From positions 1-63,203 of the IMG/VR virus record IMGVR_UViG_3300025889_000117: DNA of 63,203 nucleotides. One strand, 5' to 3'. Below, piece after piece: positions 52,434-60,150 of this stretch (positions are counted from its first letter, which is position 1; every line of letters begins with the position of its first letter). A model generated the notes under the pieces. It made no database searches. It saw nothing but the letters and a program-made list of their open reading frames with translations, and had not been told where the DNA came from. Made by a program: the position numbers and the translations under genes. The DNA comes from a virus.

Positions 52434-52680
52434 ACTTCTTCTTCAATAGAGAATACATAATCATACCTATATTTATTATGGAAACAATTTCAATCAAATC
52501 CACCCCATATAAGAACCAATCCAAAATCGGATGTATTCTGCTCACTAATCCTGATTGTAGCATAAGATCTGCGTTCCATATCATATGTGGTATCTGAATA
52601 AACTGGATTACAGCAATTAATATCACTGAACCCAAAATCTTGTTTTCGTACCATTCCCAAAATCTACTCCACGGGTTCAT
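52414..52680 (-). CDS. membrane protein downstream of RadA
   Basis: The protein has 88 residues from MNPWSRFWEWYENKILGS; an upstream ATG lies in the RadA gene. It has one or two membrane helices (ILGSVILIAVIQFIQIPHM; YGVDLIEIVSIINIGMIMYSLL). From memory, similar proteins occur in ammonia-oxidising archaea, which supports the host guess. The function is unknown. Confidence 0.65.
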   Translation of the reverse strand: MNPWSRFWEWYENKILGSVILIAVIQFIQIPHMIWNADLMLQSGLVSRIHPILDWFLYGVDLIEIVSIINIGMIMYSLLKKKYDKKMA

Positions 52681-53692
52681 CTTCTTCCTTTTCCTCTTTC
52701 TTTGCTTTAGCCTTTGCTTTTTTACGTTCTTTTTCAATTTCCTCTGCTATTTCTTTATCTACAACACCAGCTTCACTTAATCCAAATGCAACTTCAATTT
52801 TTGCGTGTTTTGGACTATCAACCATTATAGCTATTCTATATGCACCTGATTTTTTGAAATATACTCTATATGTTGATTTATGTGCAAGTACAGTTCCCCC
52901 AACTGCCGTAACTGGATCACCGTAAAATACTCCGGGATTGATCATAACTTGGTTTGTCCATATAATTGCTATATTATGAAAATCAGCAATATTACTAGCC
53001 ATTGTTAAAAACTCATCAAGATATTTCTGTCTTTCAGATAACATACCTCTACCTGAAAAATCTTGTCTGAATAATCCTATTGCAGAGTCCATGATTATAA
53101 GTTTTATATTATTTGGATTTGATAACATTTCTTCTATTTGTTGAAGAATCATATATTGATCTGCTGAATTATAAGCCTTAACTCTAATTATTCTTTCTAG
53201 TGCTTTATCTTCATCTAAATTCAGATACTTTGCTATACTTCTTATCCTACTTGGTTCAAATGTTCCCTCAGAGTCAAGATATATTGCATCACCATCAAGA
53301 CCACCTTGATCTTTTGGTAACTGTACTCTTACACACATTGTATGGCAGAATTGGGTTTTGCCACAACCGAACTCCCCATATATTTCAGTTGTAGCTCCAC
53401 ACTCAATTCCACCTGTGAAGAGTTTGTCAAGTGCATTAGTTCCAGTTGTAATTTTTTCTATATTTCTATCCTCTTCATCAGCTTCCAATCCAGTTTGAAA
53501 TAATGGTTTTGAATTAAACACAGCTCTTGCTTTTTTAAACAAACCGATCGCACTTTCGTTATCTATACCTAACATTTCTGCTACTTTCGGTGGTGGTATT
53601 ACGAATAACTGTTCTACTGTTGTAATTCCATGCTCTGCAAATTTATCTGCATTTGCTTTACCTATACCTTTTAACTTTGTAATTTCTGTCAC
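52664..53692 (-). CDS. radA: RadA recombinase (GTG start)
   Basis: The protein has 342 residues. An N-terminal helix-hairpin-helix domain (TKLKGIGKANADKFAEHGI) precedes the core: Walker A GEFGCGKT (106-113), LDSEGTFEPSRIRSIA, NSADQYMILQQIEE, Walker B LIIMDSAIG, WTNQVMINPG and GGTVLAHKSTYRVYFKKSG. It is an archaeal Rad51-type protein, not bacterial RecA. The Lys/Glu-rich C-terminal tail is an extension. A TATA box (TTTATATGG) lies 30 nt before the GTG. It performs strand exchange in replication-coupled recombination. Confidence 0.95.
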   Translation of the reverse strand: MTEITKLKGIGKANADKFAEHGITTVEQLFVIPPPKVAEMLGIDNESAIGLFKKARAVFNSKPLFQTGLEADEEDRNIEKITTGTNALDKLFTGGIECGATTEIYGEFGCGKTQFCHTMCVRVQLPKDQGGLDGDAIYLDSEGTFEPSRIRSIAKYLNLDEDKALERIIRVKAYNSADQYMILQQIEEMLSNPNNIKLIIMDSAIGLFRQDFSGRGMLSERQKYLDEFLTMASNIADFHNIAIIWTNQVMINPGVFYGDPVTAVGGTVLAHKSTYRVYFKKSGAYRIAIMVDSPKHAKIEVAFGLSEAGVVDKEIAEEIEKERKKAKAKAKKEEKEEDEPVE

Positions 53693-53725
53693 AAGTTTTT
53701 AATAGTATAACTTCCATATAAACAT
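53693..53725. promoter_or_regulatory. shared divergent promoter, radA and the gene at 53726
   Basis: Only 33 bp separate the two start codons. TTTATATGG serves the minus strand at a 30-nt spacing, and AGTATAAC lies 24 nt before the plus-strand ATG. The core elements overlap, so the two genes cannot both be loaded fully at the same time. Confidence 0.6.
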
Positions 53726-53917
53726 ATGGCGATCGCAACAGTGTATGTAATAAAAGATAATCAAATAATAAGAGAGTTTGATATGGAATACGAAAATGCT
53801 ATAAGATCATATTGGGGTAAATCTGGGTACTATGTGGCAAAAAAAGGTATTAAGGTTCCTTTTCAACATCAGATGGCTGAATTGAAAGATGTTCATCCTC
53901 AAGGTCAGAATCACTAA
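53726..53917 (+). CDS. small hypothetical protein divergent from radA
   Basis: The protein has 63 residues: MAIATVYVIKDNQIIREFDMEYENAIRSYW, strand-rich then basic. Its 3' end overlaps the minus gene at 53850 by 68 bp. No family is recognised. Confidence 0.5.
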   Translation: MAIATVYVIKDNQIIREFDMEYENAIRSYWGKSGYYVAKKGIKVPFQHQMAELKDVHPQGQNH

Positions 53918-54206
53918 GTATTTTTTTAAGTTCACTTAATTTTTCTGAATCACTTAATTTATCATCATTAAAAATTTTCTCTGTTTCTTCAATTAGTTTT
54001 TTTGTTACCTTTTGTATTATTTGTTGTTTTCTTGAAATCTCAGTAAATGCTGTTGTAGATACTGCTAAACATCTTGCTAAGTCTTTTGGTGATAAATCTT
54101 TAATTGAACATTCAACTATAACTGCACTTTTATTTTTAATTGCACCATATGATATTTGTCTTAATTGTTTAATTTGCTCCTTGATTCTAGGAGTCATTTG
54201 AACCAT
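53850..54206 (-). CDS. helical hypothetical protein, possible helix-turn-helix
   Basis: The protein has 118 residues. IKDLSPKDLARCLAVSTTAFTEISRKQQIIQKV has a helix-turn-helix look, with a helical acidic C-terminus. It faces the palindrome cluster at 54.27-54.45 kb, so it could bind there. Confidence 0.55.
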   Translation of the reverse strand: MVQMTPRIKEQIKQLRQISYGAIKNKSAVIVECSIKDLSPKDLARCLAVSTTAFTEISRKQQIIQKVTKKLIEETEKIFNDDKLSDSEKLSELKKILSDSDLEDEHLSIQPSDVEKEP

Positions 54207-54458
54207 GATTAATTCATATTATAATAGTTAATAAGTGTTATTAATCATATTACCCCAAAAAAAATTACTAGTATGTATATACATGATCAGGTTTTTCTAA
54301 AAATATGATCATGATCATAAAAATAAAAAAATATGATCATATTTCATAAAATTTAAAGAAATATGCCCTATTTACCACCGTTTGATAGGAAAACATGTAA
54401 TATAAACGTTATGTGCATAATAATGAAATTTATATGATCATGTATGTACATATTCATA
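54207..54458. promoter_or_regulatory. intergenic operator region with four palindromes
   Basis: Divergent genes flank 252 bp containing ATGTATATACAT (54273-54284), TATGATCATGATCATA (54304-54319), AAATATGATCATATTT (54329-54344) and TATGTACATA (54443-54452), all perfect palindromes. The last lies between the TATA box (54429-54437) and the ATG at 54459. The TGATCA core recurs. This is best read as an operator array; an origin is the alternative. Confidence 0.65.
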
Positions 54459-54731
54459 ATGAGTAATTGGAATGAATTGTTAGATATTAGGCGTGGTAAA
54501 TTTATTATTGATTTTAGAATATGTAATCCAATATCACATACAAAAGGAGATACTTATTTTGATTCAGAACGTGCATGGATTAATTTAATGCCACATGAAA
54601 ATCTTTGGGATATTTATGATACAATTAATCACGAAGCACTACATATTGCTTTACATAGAGAAGAAATTAATGATGATTCAGAGCATTTATTGTTCAAATA
54701 TATTGCTTGGGTTCAAAATGAATGGATTTAA
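54459..54731 (+). CDS. small zinc metallopeptidase-like protein (HEALH)
   Basis: The protein has 90 residues from MSNWNELLDIRRGKF. TTTATATGA begins 30 nt before this ATG, which decides the start over one at 54444. TINHEALHIALHREE carries HExxH, followed by SEHLLFKY, which could give the last ligand (Glu/His). It is shorter than the usual peptidase domain. It may be an SprT/WLM-like minimal peptidase. Confidence 0.65.
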   Translation: MSNWNELLDIRRGKFIIDFRICNPISHTKGDTYFDSERAWINLMPHENLWDIYDTINHEALHIALHREEINDDSEHLLFKYIAWVQNEWI

Positions 54732-54994
54732 GGTATAAATAATTTTTCAAATGTTTGATATGCGGCAAAACCTGCTCCCATTAATGCTATTACAAAATAA
54801 ACACGCCTATCTTTCCTTTTTGCAAGTCGATCTAGTTCATTTTTCTTATATTCATCTAATTCTTGTTCTACTTTTAAATGAACTTCAATTTTTTTCTCTA
54901 ATTCTGCTTGCCTATTACATAAATTATTAATTTCTTTACGAATATCTTCAAAACTATCTATTACACGCTTAACAAATTCTTCCTGAGATAACAT
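54728..54994 (-). CDS. coiled-coil membrane protein (holin-like topology)
   Basis: The protein has 88 residues: a long charged coiled coil (VIDSFEDIRKEINNLCNRQAELEKKIEVHLKVEQEL) followed by one membrane helix (VYFVIALMGAGFAAYQTF) near the C-terminus. This tail-anchored layout occurs in phage spanin and holin accessory proteins. It overlaps the peptidase-like gene tail-to-tail by 4 bp. Confidence 0.6.
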   Translation of the reverse strand: MLSQEEFVKRVIDSFEDIRKEINNLCNRQAELEKKIEVHLKVEQELDEYKKNELDRLAKRKDRRVYFVIALMGAGFAAYQTFEKLFIP

Positions 54995-55024
54995 AATAGG
55001 TTATAAATACTAAAACTTATAAAT

Positions 55025-55189
55025 TTAATTATAATCATTCGTTACTTTTGCAAGTAAACCCTCAATACACATATGTCTATACCAGTAAATATCATTTCTT
55101 GACTCACTTTCAGCTTTTTCTTTGTAAATTTTACTCCATTTTTCCCATTCAGGTACATGATCTAATGTATTATTATTTTTTTCCGTCAT
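55025..55189 (-). CDS. small hypothetical protein
   Basis: The protein has 54 residues (MTEKNNNTLDHVPEWEKWSK...), Trp/Lys-rich and helical, overlapping the gene at 55173 by 17 bp. No family is recognised. Confidence 0.55.
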   Translation of the reverse strand: MTEKNNNTLDHVPEWEKWSKIYKEKAESESRNDIYWYRHMCIEGLLAKVTNDYN

Positions 55190-55370
55190 TTTTTACCAAC
55201 TCTTCATTATTTTTTACTTCTTTTGTAATAGCTAATTTAGCAAAAATCTCAACCTTACTAACTAATTCATTATAACTTGCCATTGTACGATTAATATCCG
55301 TACCTACAATAGTAATTAATTGACCAATCTCTCTTATTAGTTGCTCTTTAGGGTGTATATTTTCTGTCAT
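55173..55370 (-). CDS. small helical protein
   Basis: The protein has 65 residues, helical with heptad-like spacing (LIREIGQLITIVGTDINRTM; LVSKVEIFAKLAITKEVKNNEELV). No family is recognised. Confidence 0.55.
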   Translation of the reverse strand: MTENIHPKEQLIREIGQLITIVGTDINRTMASYNELVSKVEIFAKLAITKEVKNNEELVKNDGKK

Positions 55371-55404
55371 TTAATTTAAATTGTAGTTGTATCTTATAAA
55401 CCTT

Positions 55405-55557
55405 ATGGCTTTACAGTGTATTGTCCCTACTTGGTTTGCAGATTCAGCAAAATTATGGTATGATCAAGGACTTTTCCCTGAAAATGAATTTATTTTTGCA
55501 ATAAATTTTATGGTTAAAAATTTATTGGCAAGATGCTTTGATGTAGCAATAGTTTAA
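55405..55557 (+). CDS. small hypothetical protein
   Basis: The protein has 50 residues (MALQCIVPTWFADSAKLWYD...). A TTTAAATT element starts about 29 nt before the ATG and serves in the gap to the divergent gene. It is aromatic-rich. No motif. Confidence 0.5.
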   Translation: MALQCIVPTWFADSAKLWYDQGLFPENEFIFAINFMVKNLLARCFDVAIV

Positions 55558-55581
55558 ATTAGAGTTTATTCTTATTTTATT

Positions 55582-55746
55582 ATGTCATGTCCTCATTGTG
55601 GAAAAAAAACAAACAGAGTAGAAAAAGAATTTTTTGAAAAAGGTAAATATGATGAAGCTTTACCTGAAATAGAAGTTATGAATATAATTTTGGCTTGTTC
55701 TGAATGTGGATATGGGTGGAATTGTATAGGAACAAAAAAGATTTAA
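55582..55746 (+). CDS. zinc-ribbon protein
   Basis: The protein has 54 residues: MSCPHCGKKTNRVEKEF..., then CSECGYGWNC. The two CPxCG/CxECG knuckles are typical of TFS/TFIIS-like or ribosomal-type zinc ribbons. A transcription role is possible. Confidence 0.65.
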   Translation: MSCPHCGKKTNRVEKEFFEKGKYDEALPEIEVMNIILACSECGYGWNCIGTKKI

Positions 55747-55770
55747 ATATATGTTTATAAATAATAAAAT

Positions 55771-56034
55771 ATGCCAAAAATCACAAGTATGGGGGAAGGT
55801 TTAGCAAGATTAAACAGAATTTGTCCGGGAATTAGTTTGTCTAATAAAGATATATTAGATATTATTGATGGTGAAACAAACGCTGTGATTAAACGTTTTA
55901 ATGAAAAGAAAAATAAACCTGTAACTAAAAAAGAAAAAAAGATTGAATCTGAACCAAAGAAAAGTGAAGATGTTTATAATCCAGAAGTAGCCTCAAATGA
56001 TGAAAAGGCTTTTGATGAATATTTTAACGACTAG
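55771..56034 (+). CDS. basic-acidic hypothetical protein
   Basis: The protein has 87 residues (MPKITSMGEGLARLNRICPGIS...), with a disordered charged second half (KKNKPVTKKEKKIESEPKKSED). TTTAAATATAT begins about 29 nt before the ATG, overlapping the stop of the preceding gene. Confidence 0.55.
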   Translation: MPKITSMGEGLARLNRICPGISLSNKDILDIIDGETNAVIKRFNEKKNKPVTKKEKKIESEPKKSEDVYNPEVASNDEKAFDEYFND

Positions 56035-56071
56035 TTTATACTTTAAATACTTTAAATATTAACAAACAATT

Positions 56072-56239
56072 ATGTCATATGTAGATTTAAATGTAAAGGA
56101 TCTTAGAAGAATGTTAAGTATCTTTGCACAGTTATTTGTAGATAAACCTCTTACTGAAGCAGATGAAAAATTAAAAAAGAAATTAGAAGTCATGCTTGAA
56201 GCCGAAACCGATTGGGAAGAAGATTCTGAAGAAGATTAA
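56072..56239 (+). CDS. small acidic hypothetical protein
   Basis: The protein has 55 residues (MSYVDLNVKDLRRMLSIFAQLF...), helical with an acidic end (EAETDWEEDSEED). TTTAAATAC lies about 29 nt upstream of the ATG. No family is recognised. Confidence 0.5.
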   Translation: MSYVDLNVKDLRRMLSIFAQLFVDKPLTEADEKLKKKLEVMLEAETDWEEDSEED

Positions 56240-56412
56240 TATTACCCCAACGTTATATGAAATTGGCGATGAAGAAACACTTGAATCACTACTTCTACCA
56301 CATATGAATAGTGACTGACTATATCTTAGATCGATAGTAAAAAAAACCCGAATGGAGAAAAAATAGAAATCTGAGCCATTTACTTTAAATGTAAGTCTTT
56401 ATAAATAAGATA

Positions 56413-57171
56413 TTGCCTAGACTAACAGACATTACTGGTAATTGGTTTCCAGATCCTACATTACTTGTAGATATTACCCATGGCGGTGTCCCTAATTTAA
56501 AAAGTGTTGGTAAATTTGGTCATAACTTTGCCGTATCAAATACAGGTGATCCTGAAGATATATGGGAAGATGGGGGTAATTTGGTTTATCTTACCAGTGC
56601 AGAAACAATGACCATAGTTAGTACAAGTACCGAAGATGATGTTGGTGGTACAGGTGCAGAAAATATTATAATAGAAGGACTAGATAATGATTGGAAAGAA
56701 ATATCAGAAAAAATTAATCTCAATGGTACTGATGCAGTTGTTACAACAAAATCATTTATAAGAATAAACAGGGCGTACTGTGATGATGTAGGTAGCGAGG
56801 GAGTTAACCTTGGACTTATAACTATTGATGCAACAATAGCAGGTACTAGACAGGGATCAATTCAAACAAATGACGGTCAAACACAAAAGACACAATTTTC
56901 AATACCAGTAGGTAGAACTGGATATGTAAGACATTTTTGGGCTAACTGTGGTAAGGGTGATGATGCTACTGTAAGATTAATGGTTAGAAACTTTGGGAAA
57001 TCATGGAGAATACAAAGAGAGATAAAACTATTTGAATCTGTAGTTGATATAGAATTACAATCATATATAAAATTACCAGCAAAATCAGATATTAGGGTAG
57101 AAGCAATAAGTGGAGTTACTAACGGTATTAGTGTAGCAAGTGGATATGATTTATATATTTCAGGTCGCTAA
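56413..57171 (+). CDS. phage virion-associated protein (TTG start)
   Basis: The protein has 252 residues, starting TTG (MPRLTDITGNWFPDPTLLVD). TTTAAAT begins 29 nt before the TTG, confirming it as the start. FGHNFAVSNTGDPEDIWEDGG, ESAETMTIVSTSTEDDVGGTGAENIIIEGLDNDWKEISEKINLNGTDAV and SFIRINRAYCDDVGSEGVNLGLI form a recurrent family in phage genomes. It is probably a virion or capsid-associated protein, lying far from the other structural genes. Confidence 0.75.
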   Translation: MPRLTDITGNWFPDPTLLVDITHGGVPNLKSVGKFGHNFAVSNTGDPEDIWEDGGNLVYLTSAETMTIVSTSTEDDVGGTGAENIIIEGLDNDWKEISEKINLNGTDAVVTTKSFIRINRAYCDDVGSEGVNLGLITIDATIAGTRQGSIQTNDGQTQKTQFSIPVGRTGYVRHFWANCGKGDDATVRLMVRNFGKSWRIQREIKLFESVVDIELQSYIKLPAKSDIRVEAISGVTNGISVASGYDLYISGR

Positions 57172-57319
57172 TCTTATAAGCAATAGCCTCAAAGCCTAAT
57201 TGTGAGAGAGTCAGAGTTCGACATTCTTGTGCGTTGGTGTGTAAACACATAAACGTATTCCCCTCAATTATATCCTAGTTGGGGGGACATTATAAATAAA
57301 AAAACGGTCTAGTCTTACG
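57172..57319 (+). terminator. intergenic region with terminator-like hairpin
   Basis: After the stop there is a TGTG/CACA hairpin and then CCCCTCAA...TTGGGGGG (about 57258-57285), an 8-bp stem with one G-U pair, followed by an A/T-rich stretch. It may terminate the preceding transcript. The shared element CCCCTCA(A/G)TTATAT also occurs in the RNA candidate at 57.5 kb. Confidence 0.45.
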
Positions 57320-57442
57320 CTACCAAACCGATCCTTTGTCAGAACAATCTAACTGTGATCCGCAGTTATCACATCTTAGATGACATGGTTGTATTTCATT
57401 CATTCTGAAATCACATACCATACACAACTCGTCAGATTTCAT
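57320..57442 (-). CDS. 40-residue zinc-finger protein
   Basis: The protein is MKSDELCMVCDFRMNEIQPC and then HLRCDNCGSQLDC, with three cysteine pairs. TTTATATAT begins exactly 29 nt before the ATG, so the gene has its own leaderless promoter. It is probably nucleic-acid binding. Confidence 0.7.
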   Translation of the reverse strand: MKSDELCMVCDFRMNEIQPCHLRCDNCGSQLDCSDKGSVW

Positions 57443-57463
57443 AATATTTATAAACCGTTATCA

Positions 57464-57470
57464 TATATAA
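57464..57470. promoter_or_regulatory. shared TATA element for divergent transcripts
   Basis: TATATAA here serves the minus zinc-finger gene (as TTATATA) and, on the plus strand, would place a transcript start at about 57490, which is the first base of the structured region. Confidence 0.6.
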
Positions 57471-57489
57471 AGTTTCGGTGGTGTGTGCG

Positions 57490-57555
57490 TAACGTCAATC
57501 GTGAGACGGCAGGATCTCATCACTGGGGGGTAATTCTCACGATACCCCTCAGTTA
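57490..57555 (+). ncRNA. candidate ncRNA with H-type pseudoknot
   Basis: ATCGTGAGA (57498-57506) pairs with TCTCACGAT (57535-57543), and ACTGGGGGGTA (57522-57532) pairs with TACCCCTCAGT (57543-57553, one G-U). The order is A, B, A', B', so the two stems interlock. The stretch has unusually high GC, contains no ORF, and starts at the expected distance from TATATAA. The next gene has its own TATA box (57554-57566). Function is unknown. Confidence 0.45.
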
Positions 57556-57588
57556 TATTTATATGATGTAAAGTTATAACTTCCTATT

Positions 57589-57690
57589 ATGTCAGAATGT
57601 CCAACTTGTTCAGATGGCGGTATAGTTGAAAACCACGGGGGTTGTCACACTTGTCGCCAATGTGGATGGAGTGCTTGTCCTAGCGGATAA
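57589..57690 (+). CDS. 33-residue Cys-rich protein
   Basis: The protein is MSECPTCSDGGIVENHGGCH... with CPTC, CHTCRQCGWSAC, resembling the NGC-x-TC-x2-CGWS-x-C tail motif seen in some ribonucleotide reductases and phage proteins. TTTATATGA begins about 30 nt before the ATG. Confidence 0.65.
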   Translation: MSECPTCSDGGIVENHGGCHTCRQCGWSACPSG

Positions 57691-57722
57691 CATTTTTATA
57701 TCCCATTAACCTTTCTTTTTTT

Positions 57723-58052
57723 ATGGACAGGGATTTATATTTAGATGGGTTAGCCCAAATTGACGTTCTTATGATTGATGAAGATAACAACTTGTTCAAG
57801 GTTAAGAAGGAATACTATGATGAATCATTAACCCATTGGAAAGATATGATAAAGTTATTCCCTAAACAAACAAAGTTTACCGTCTTTAATTATTGTTGCA
57901 TTACTGAATTACAAAAACGTTTGGGGGATATTAGTGATGAAGAACTTACAAATTATACAATGTTATTAATTCAAATAATGAGTGTTTCAGGAATATATAA
58001 AAAACTATTTGGCGAGGGGTGGGAGAAGGAATTATTAGACTATGAGCCGTAA
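57723..58052 (+). CDS. hypothetical protein
   Basis: The protein has 109 residues (MDRDLYLDGLAQIDVLMIDEDNNLFKV...), with strands then helices. TTTATAT lies about 29 nt upstream of the ATG. It overlaps the zinc-finger gene by 11 bp. No family is recognised. Confidence 0.6.
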   Translation: MDRDLYLDGLAQIDVLMIDEDNNLFKVKKEYYDESLTHWKDMIKLFPKQTKFTVFNYCCITELQKRLGDISDEELTNYTMLLIQIMSVSGIYKKLFGEGWEKELLDYEP

Positions 58053-58284
58053 AGATTGGGACTGTAAAGATTGTGGTAGAGAATTACCAATGGACTCTAA
58101 TCGGGGTAGGATCTACTGTGCAGAATGTGCGTATCAAAGAAGAAAGAAACATATGAACGCTATGAATATGCACCGAAGAATGATACCTAAATATATAATG
58201 CTACAAAGAATTATAAAGGATAACTTTAAAATAATGCAAAGTATGAACGTGACCGACAATGGGTGCGAAGCACCCGATCCATAA
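58042..58284 (+). CDS. small zinc-finger protein
   Basis: The protein has 80 residues. CKDCGRELP and YCAEC form a zinc knuckle, followed by a basic helix (YQRRKKHMNAMNMHRRMIPKYIM). Probably nucleic-acid binding. Confidence 0.65.
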   Translation: MSRKDWDCKDCGRELPMDSNRGRIYCAECAYQRRKKHMNAMNMHRRMIPKYIMLQRIIKDNFKIMQSMNVTDNGCEAPDP

Positions 58285-58360
58285 TTTTAACCTTATATAT
58301 ATCTTTTTCGGGCGATCGGTAGGGGGAACCTTAATATTGGGGGATAGCCTACCTCTATTA

Positions 58361-58528
58361 ATGAACATTAGAGAAATCCTAACAAGGCAAAATCGCATGA
58401 ATGAGTATGTATATCAAGTAATGAAAAGCATGAATGATGAGTTAAAGATACTTGGTGATGCACTAGAGATGTATGAAAAAAGAATTGGAGAGATCGAACT
58501 TAAATTAATGCAGTTAGAAAATCGCTGA
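58361..58528 (+). CDS. small coiled-coil protein
   Basis: The protein has 55 residues from MNIREILTRQNRMNEYV. TTAATATT lies about 30 nt upstream, which supports this ATG over starts further upstream. The helix (YVYQVMKSMNDELKILGDALEM...) has clear heptads. No family is recognised. Confidence 0.5.
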   Translation: MNIREILTRQNRMNEYVYQVMKSMNDELKILGDALEMYEKRIGEIELKLMQLENR

Positions 58529-58535
58529 ACACTAA

Positions 58536-58610
58536 TCAAGCCAGTATTACGAATACTGTGGTATAGGCGATGGCAAGGATACCTGCACCTATGTAGAAGA
58601 ATTTGTTCAT
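58536..58610 (-). CDS. 24-residue single-helix membrane microprotein
   Basis: A 24-codon ORF (MNKFFYIGAGILAIAYTT..., ending VFVILA) is almost entirely hydrophobic. TTTAAATAC begins exactly 29 nt before its ATG on the minus strand, the spacing used by proven-looking genes here. Third positions are unusually GC-rich for this window. It is too short for most gene finders. It could be a toxin-like or lysis peptide. Confidence 0.5.
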   Translation of the reverse strand: MNKFFYIGAGILAIAYTTVFVILA

Positions 58611-59711
58611 ATGGGATCGCTAAATTTATGGTATTTAAATGTTGCTTTTGATGAAGCATCTGCTTCTATAAGGCTTACTTTGTTAGCATTACGGGATTTG
58701 ACTCCCCCCCCATTTATAAATCTTTTTCCTTATAAATTATAAAATTTTTCCCGTATAAGGCGATCTTATCGGATAACCTTATAATCTTATAATTCGGTAC
58801 CCCCCTATTTATAAATCTTTTTCCTTATCATGCGTGGCGAGTATGAGGATTTGAACCACCGTCATATATAAGGGTTGCGTGTGATTTTTATCGATCACGC
58901 CTAAAAAATTAGCGATGATCGCACATCACGCCTAGATTTTGGGGTATATAGTGATTTTTGATCGTAAATCATGTTTCACAAAGCGGAACAGGGGTGATCG
59001 CTAATACAATAAGGGGGGGTTGCTTTTTTTTTCATGCCTATATGGGGATCTTATAAGATATGATCATAATTGTTATAGGCACAAAGGGGGGATCAGTATA
59101 AAAAAACGCTTATCATTAATGATTAACATTGAATTCCCGCCATGCCTAAAAGATCACTATATAGTAATTTTTTTTTGGAATTTGTCAAAGTCTGCAAATT
59201 ATAAGCGTGATCTATTGTGGGAAATCCAAAAATTCTACAACAAAGGATTAAATACGCATGATCGCCCGTTTTTTTCGCATATTTTAAAAAAATCAATTTA
59301 GATTTTCTAGCTTCTATAGTTTTATAATTAATTCTATATAGTTTATAAAAAATCTATATAGATTTACCAAAAAACTGTATTCTCTTATAATTCGGTGTAA
59401 AATTAATTTTATAAAATTGTCAATGTTCTTTTAGTGTATTTTTTGCAAAAAATCCCGCAAAACAAAACACTATTATAATCAATTTTTGGCAAATCCTAGA
59501 TCGTCAGATTTTTTTGGTGAAATAGAAAGATTATTATAATCATTTTTTCGCAAATCCTAGATCGTCAGATTTTTTGATAAAATAGAAAGGTTATTATAAT
59601 GATTTTTTGGCAAATCCTAGATCGTCAGATTTTTTTACTGTAATTATTTTGACAACAAAATCCCCGAAAATTCACACCGGATTTTTTATAATAATTTTTT
59701 TTATAATTTTC
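58611..59711. other. 1.1-kb non-coding region: GATC cluster, iterons, minus-strand promoters
   Basis: No convincing gene. From about 58705 and 58802 two copies of CCCCC(C/T)ATTTATAAATC occur, reading on the minus strand as GATTTATAAAT promoter-like elements. From 58880 to 59260 I count about ten GATC sites, mostly in TGATCGC or GATCACGCC contexts. At 59470-59637 three iterons follow. Frames at 59020-59301 and 59607 upstream of 59712 look spurious. Best read as a replication or control region. Confidence 0.7.
59474..59637. repeat. three 60/61-bp iterons (CAAATCCTAGATCGTCAG core)
   Basis: The core CAAATCCTAGATCGTCAGAT occurs at 59490, 59551 and 59611, and each copy is flanked by TTATAAT and a T-run. 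Spacings are 61 and 60 bp. AATC...GATT inside the core gives weak dyad symmetry. Iterons of this size next to a dispersed-motif region are typical of replication origins or partition sites; function is inferred. Confidence 0.75.
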
Positions 59712-59816
59712 ATGGAACAAAAGGAAATTGAAAAAAAATTTCTCAAAAGAGTAAATTTTGATCAATATATGGAAATCCAAGAATGGATTATAGATCAGAT
59801 TGAGCGTAAAATCTGA
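59712..59816 (+). CDS. 34-residue charged helical peptide
   Basis: MEQKEIEKKFLKRVNFDQYM... is strongly helical. TTTTATAATAA begins about 29 nt before the ATG, so I prefer this start over the longer upstream frame that runs through the iterons. Confidence 0.45.
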   Translation: MEQKEIEKKFLKRVNFDQYMEIQEWIIDQIERKI

Positions 59817-60150
59817 TTTAATTTTTTTTCTTTTTTGGCACTTTTTTCTTTTTTAGGCACAAAACCCCGCATCATGATTTATATGTGGTCTCAACGGTGT
59901 AAAAGTTTGGATCGTTTTTTCTTACTAGTGCCTAATTATTTTATCCTAGTGCTAAAAATAAAATTTCAGAATTTCACTAAGTCCACAAATTATAATTTTA
60001 AACAAAAAATCCCTTTTTTTTATGCGTAAAATTCGATTTATGGAATTTTTATAAAATTAGGCACGAATTTTATAAAAAAAATGTCAAAAAATGAGCATTT
60101 TTTATTTTTACGATCTTTTTTTATAATTTTTTTTTATAAAATTATAAGAT

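Noticed and set aside
58830-58875. tRNA 3'-end-like sequence on the minus strand (GGTGGTTCAAATCCTC)
   Set aside because: The T-arm has mismatches and no 5' half, D-arm or anticodon stem is found; no integrase in the window to support an attachment site. Could be re-examined with a tRNA model.
59020-59301. 93-residue open frame in the non-coding region
   Set aside because: Overlaps the GATC-rich stretch, has no well-placed TATA element for its first ATG, and composition is irregular. An internal ATG at 59119 has a weak TATA-like element but remains unconvincing.
59835-60029. 64-residue open frame before the AAA gene
   Set aside because: Low-complexity Phe/Leu/Ile/Lys composition from A/T runs and overlap with TTAGGCAC motifs.
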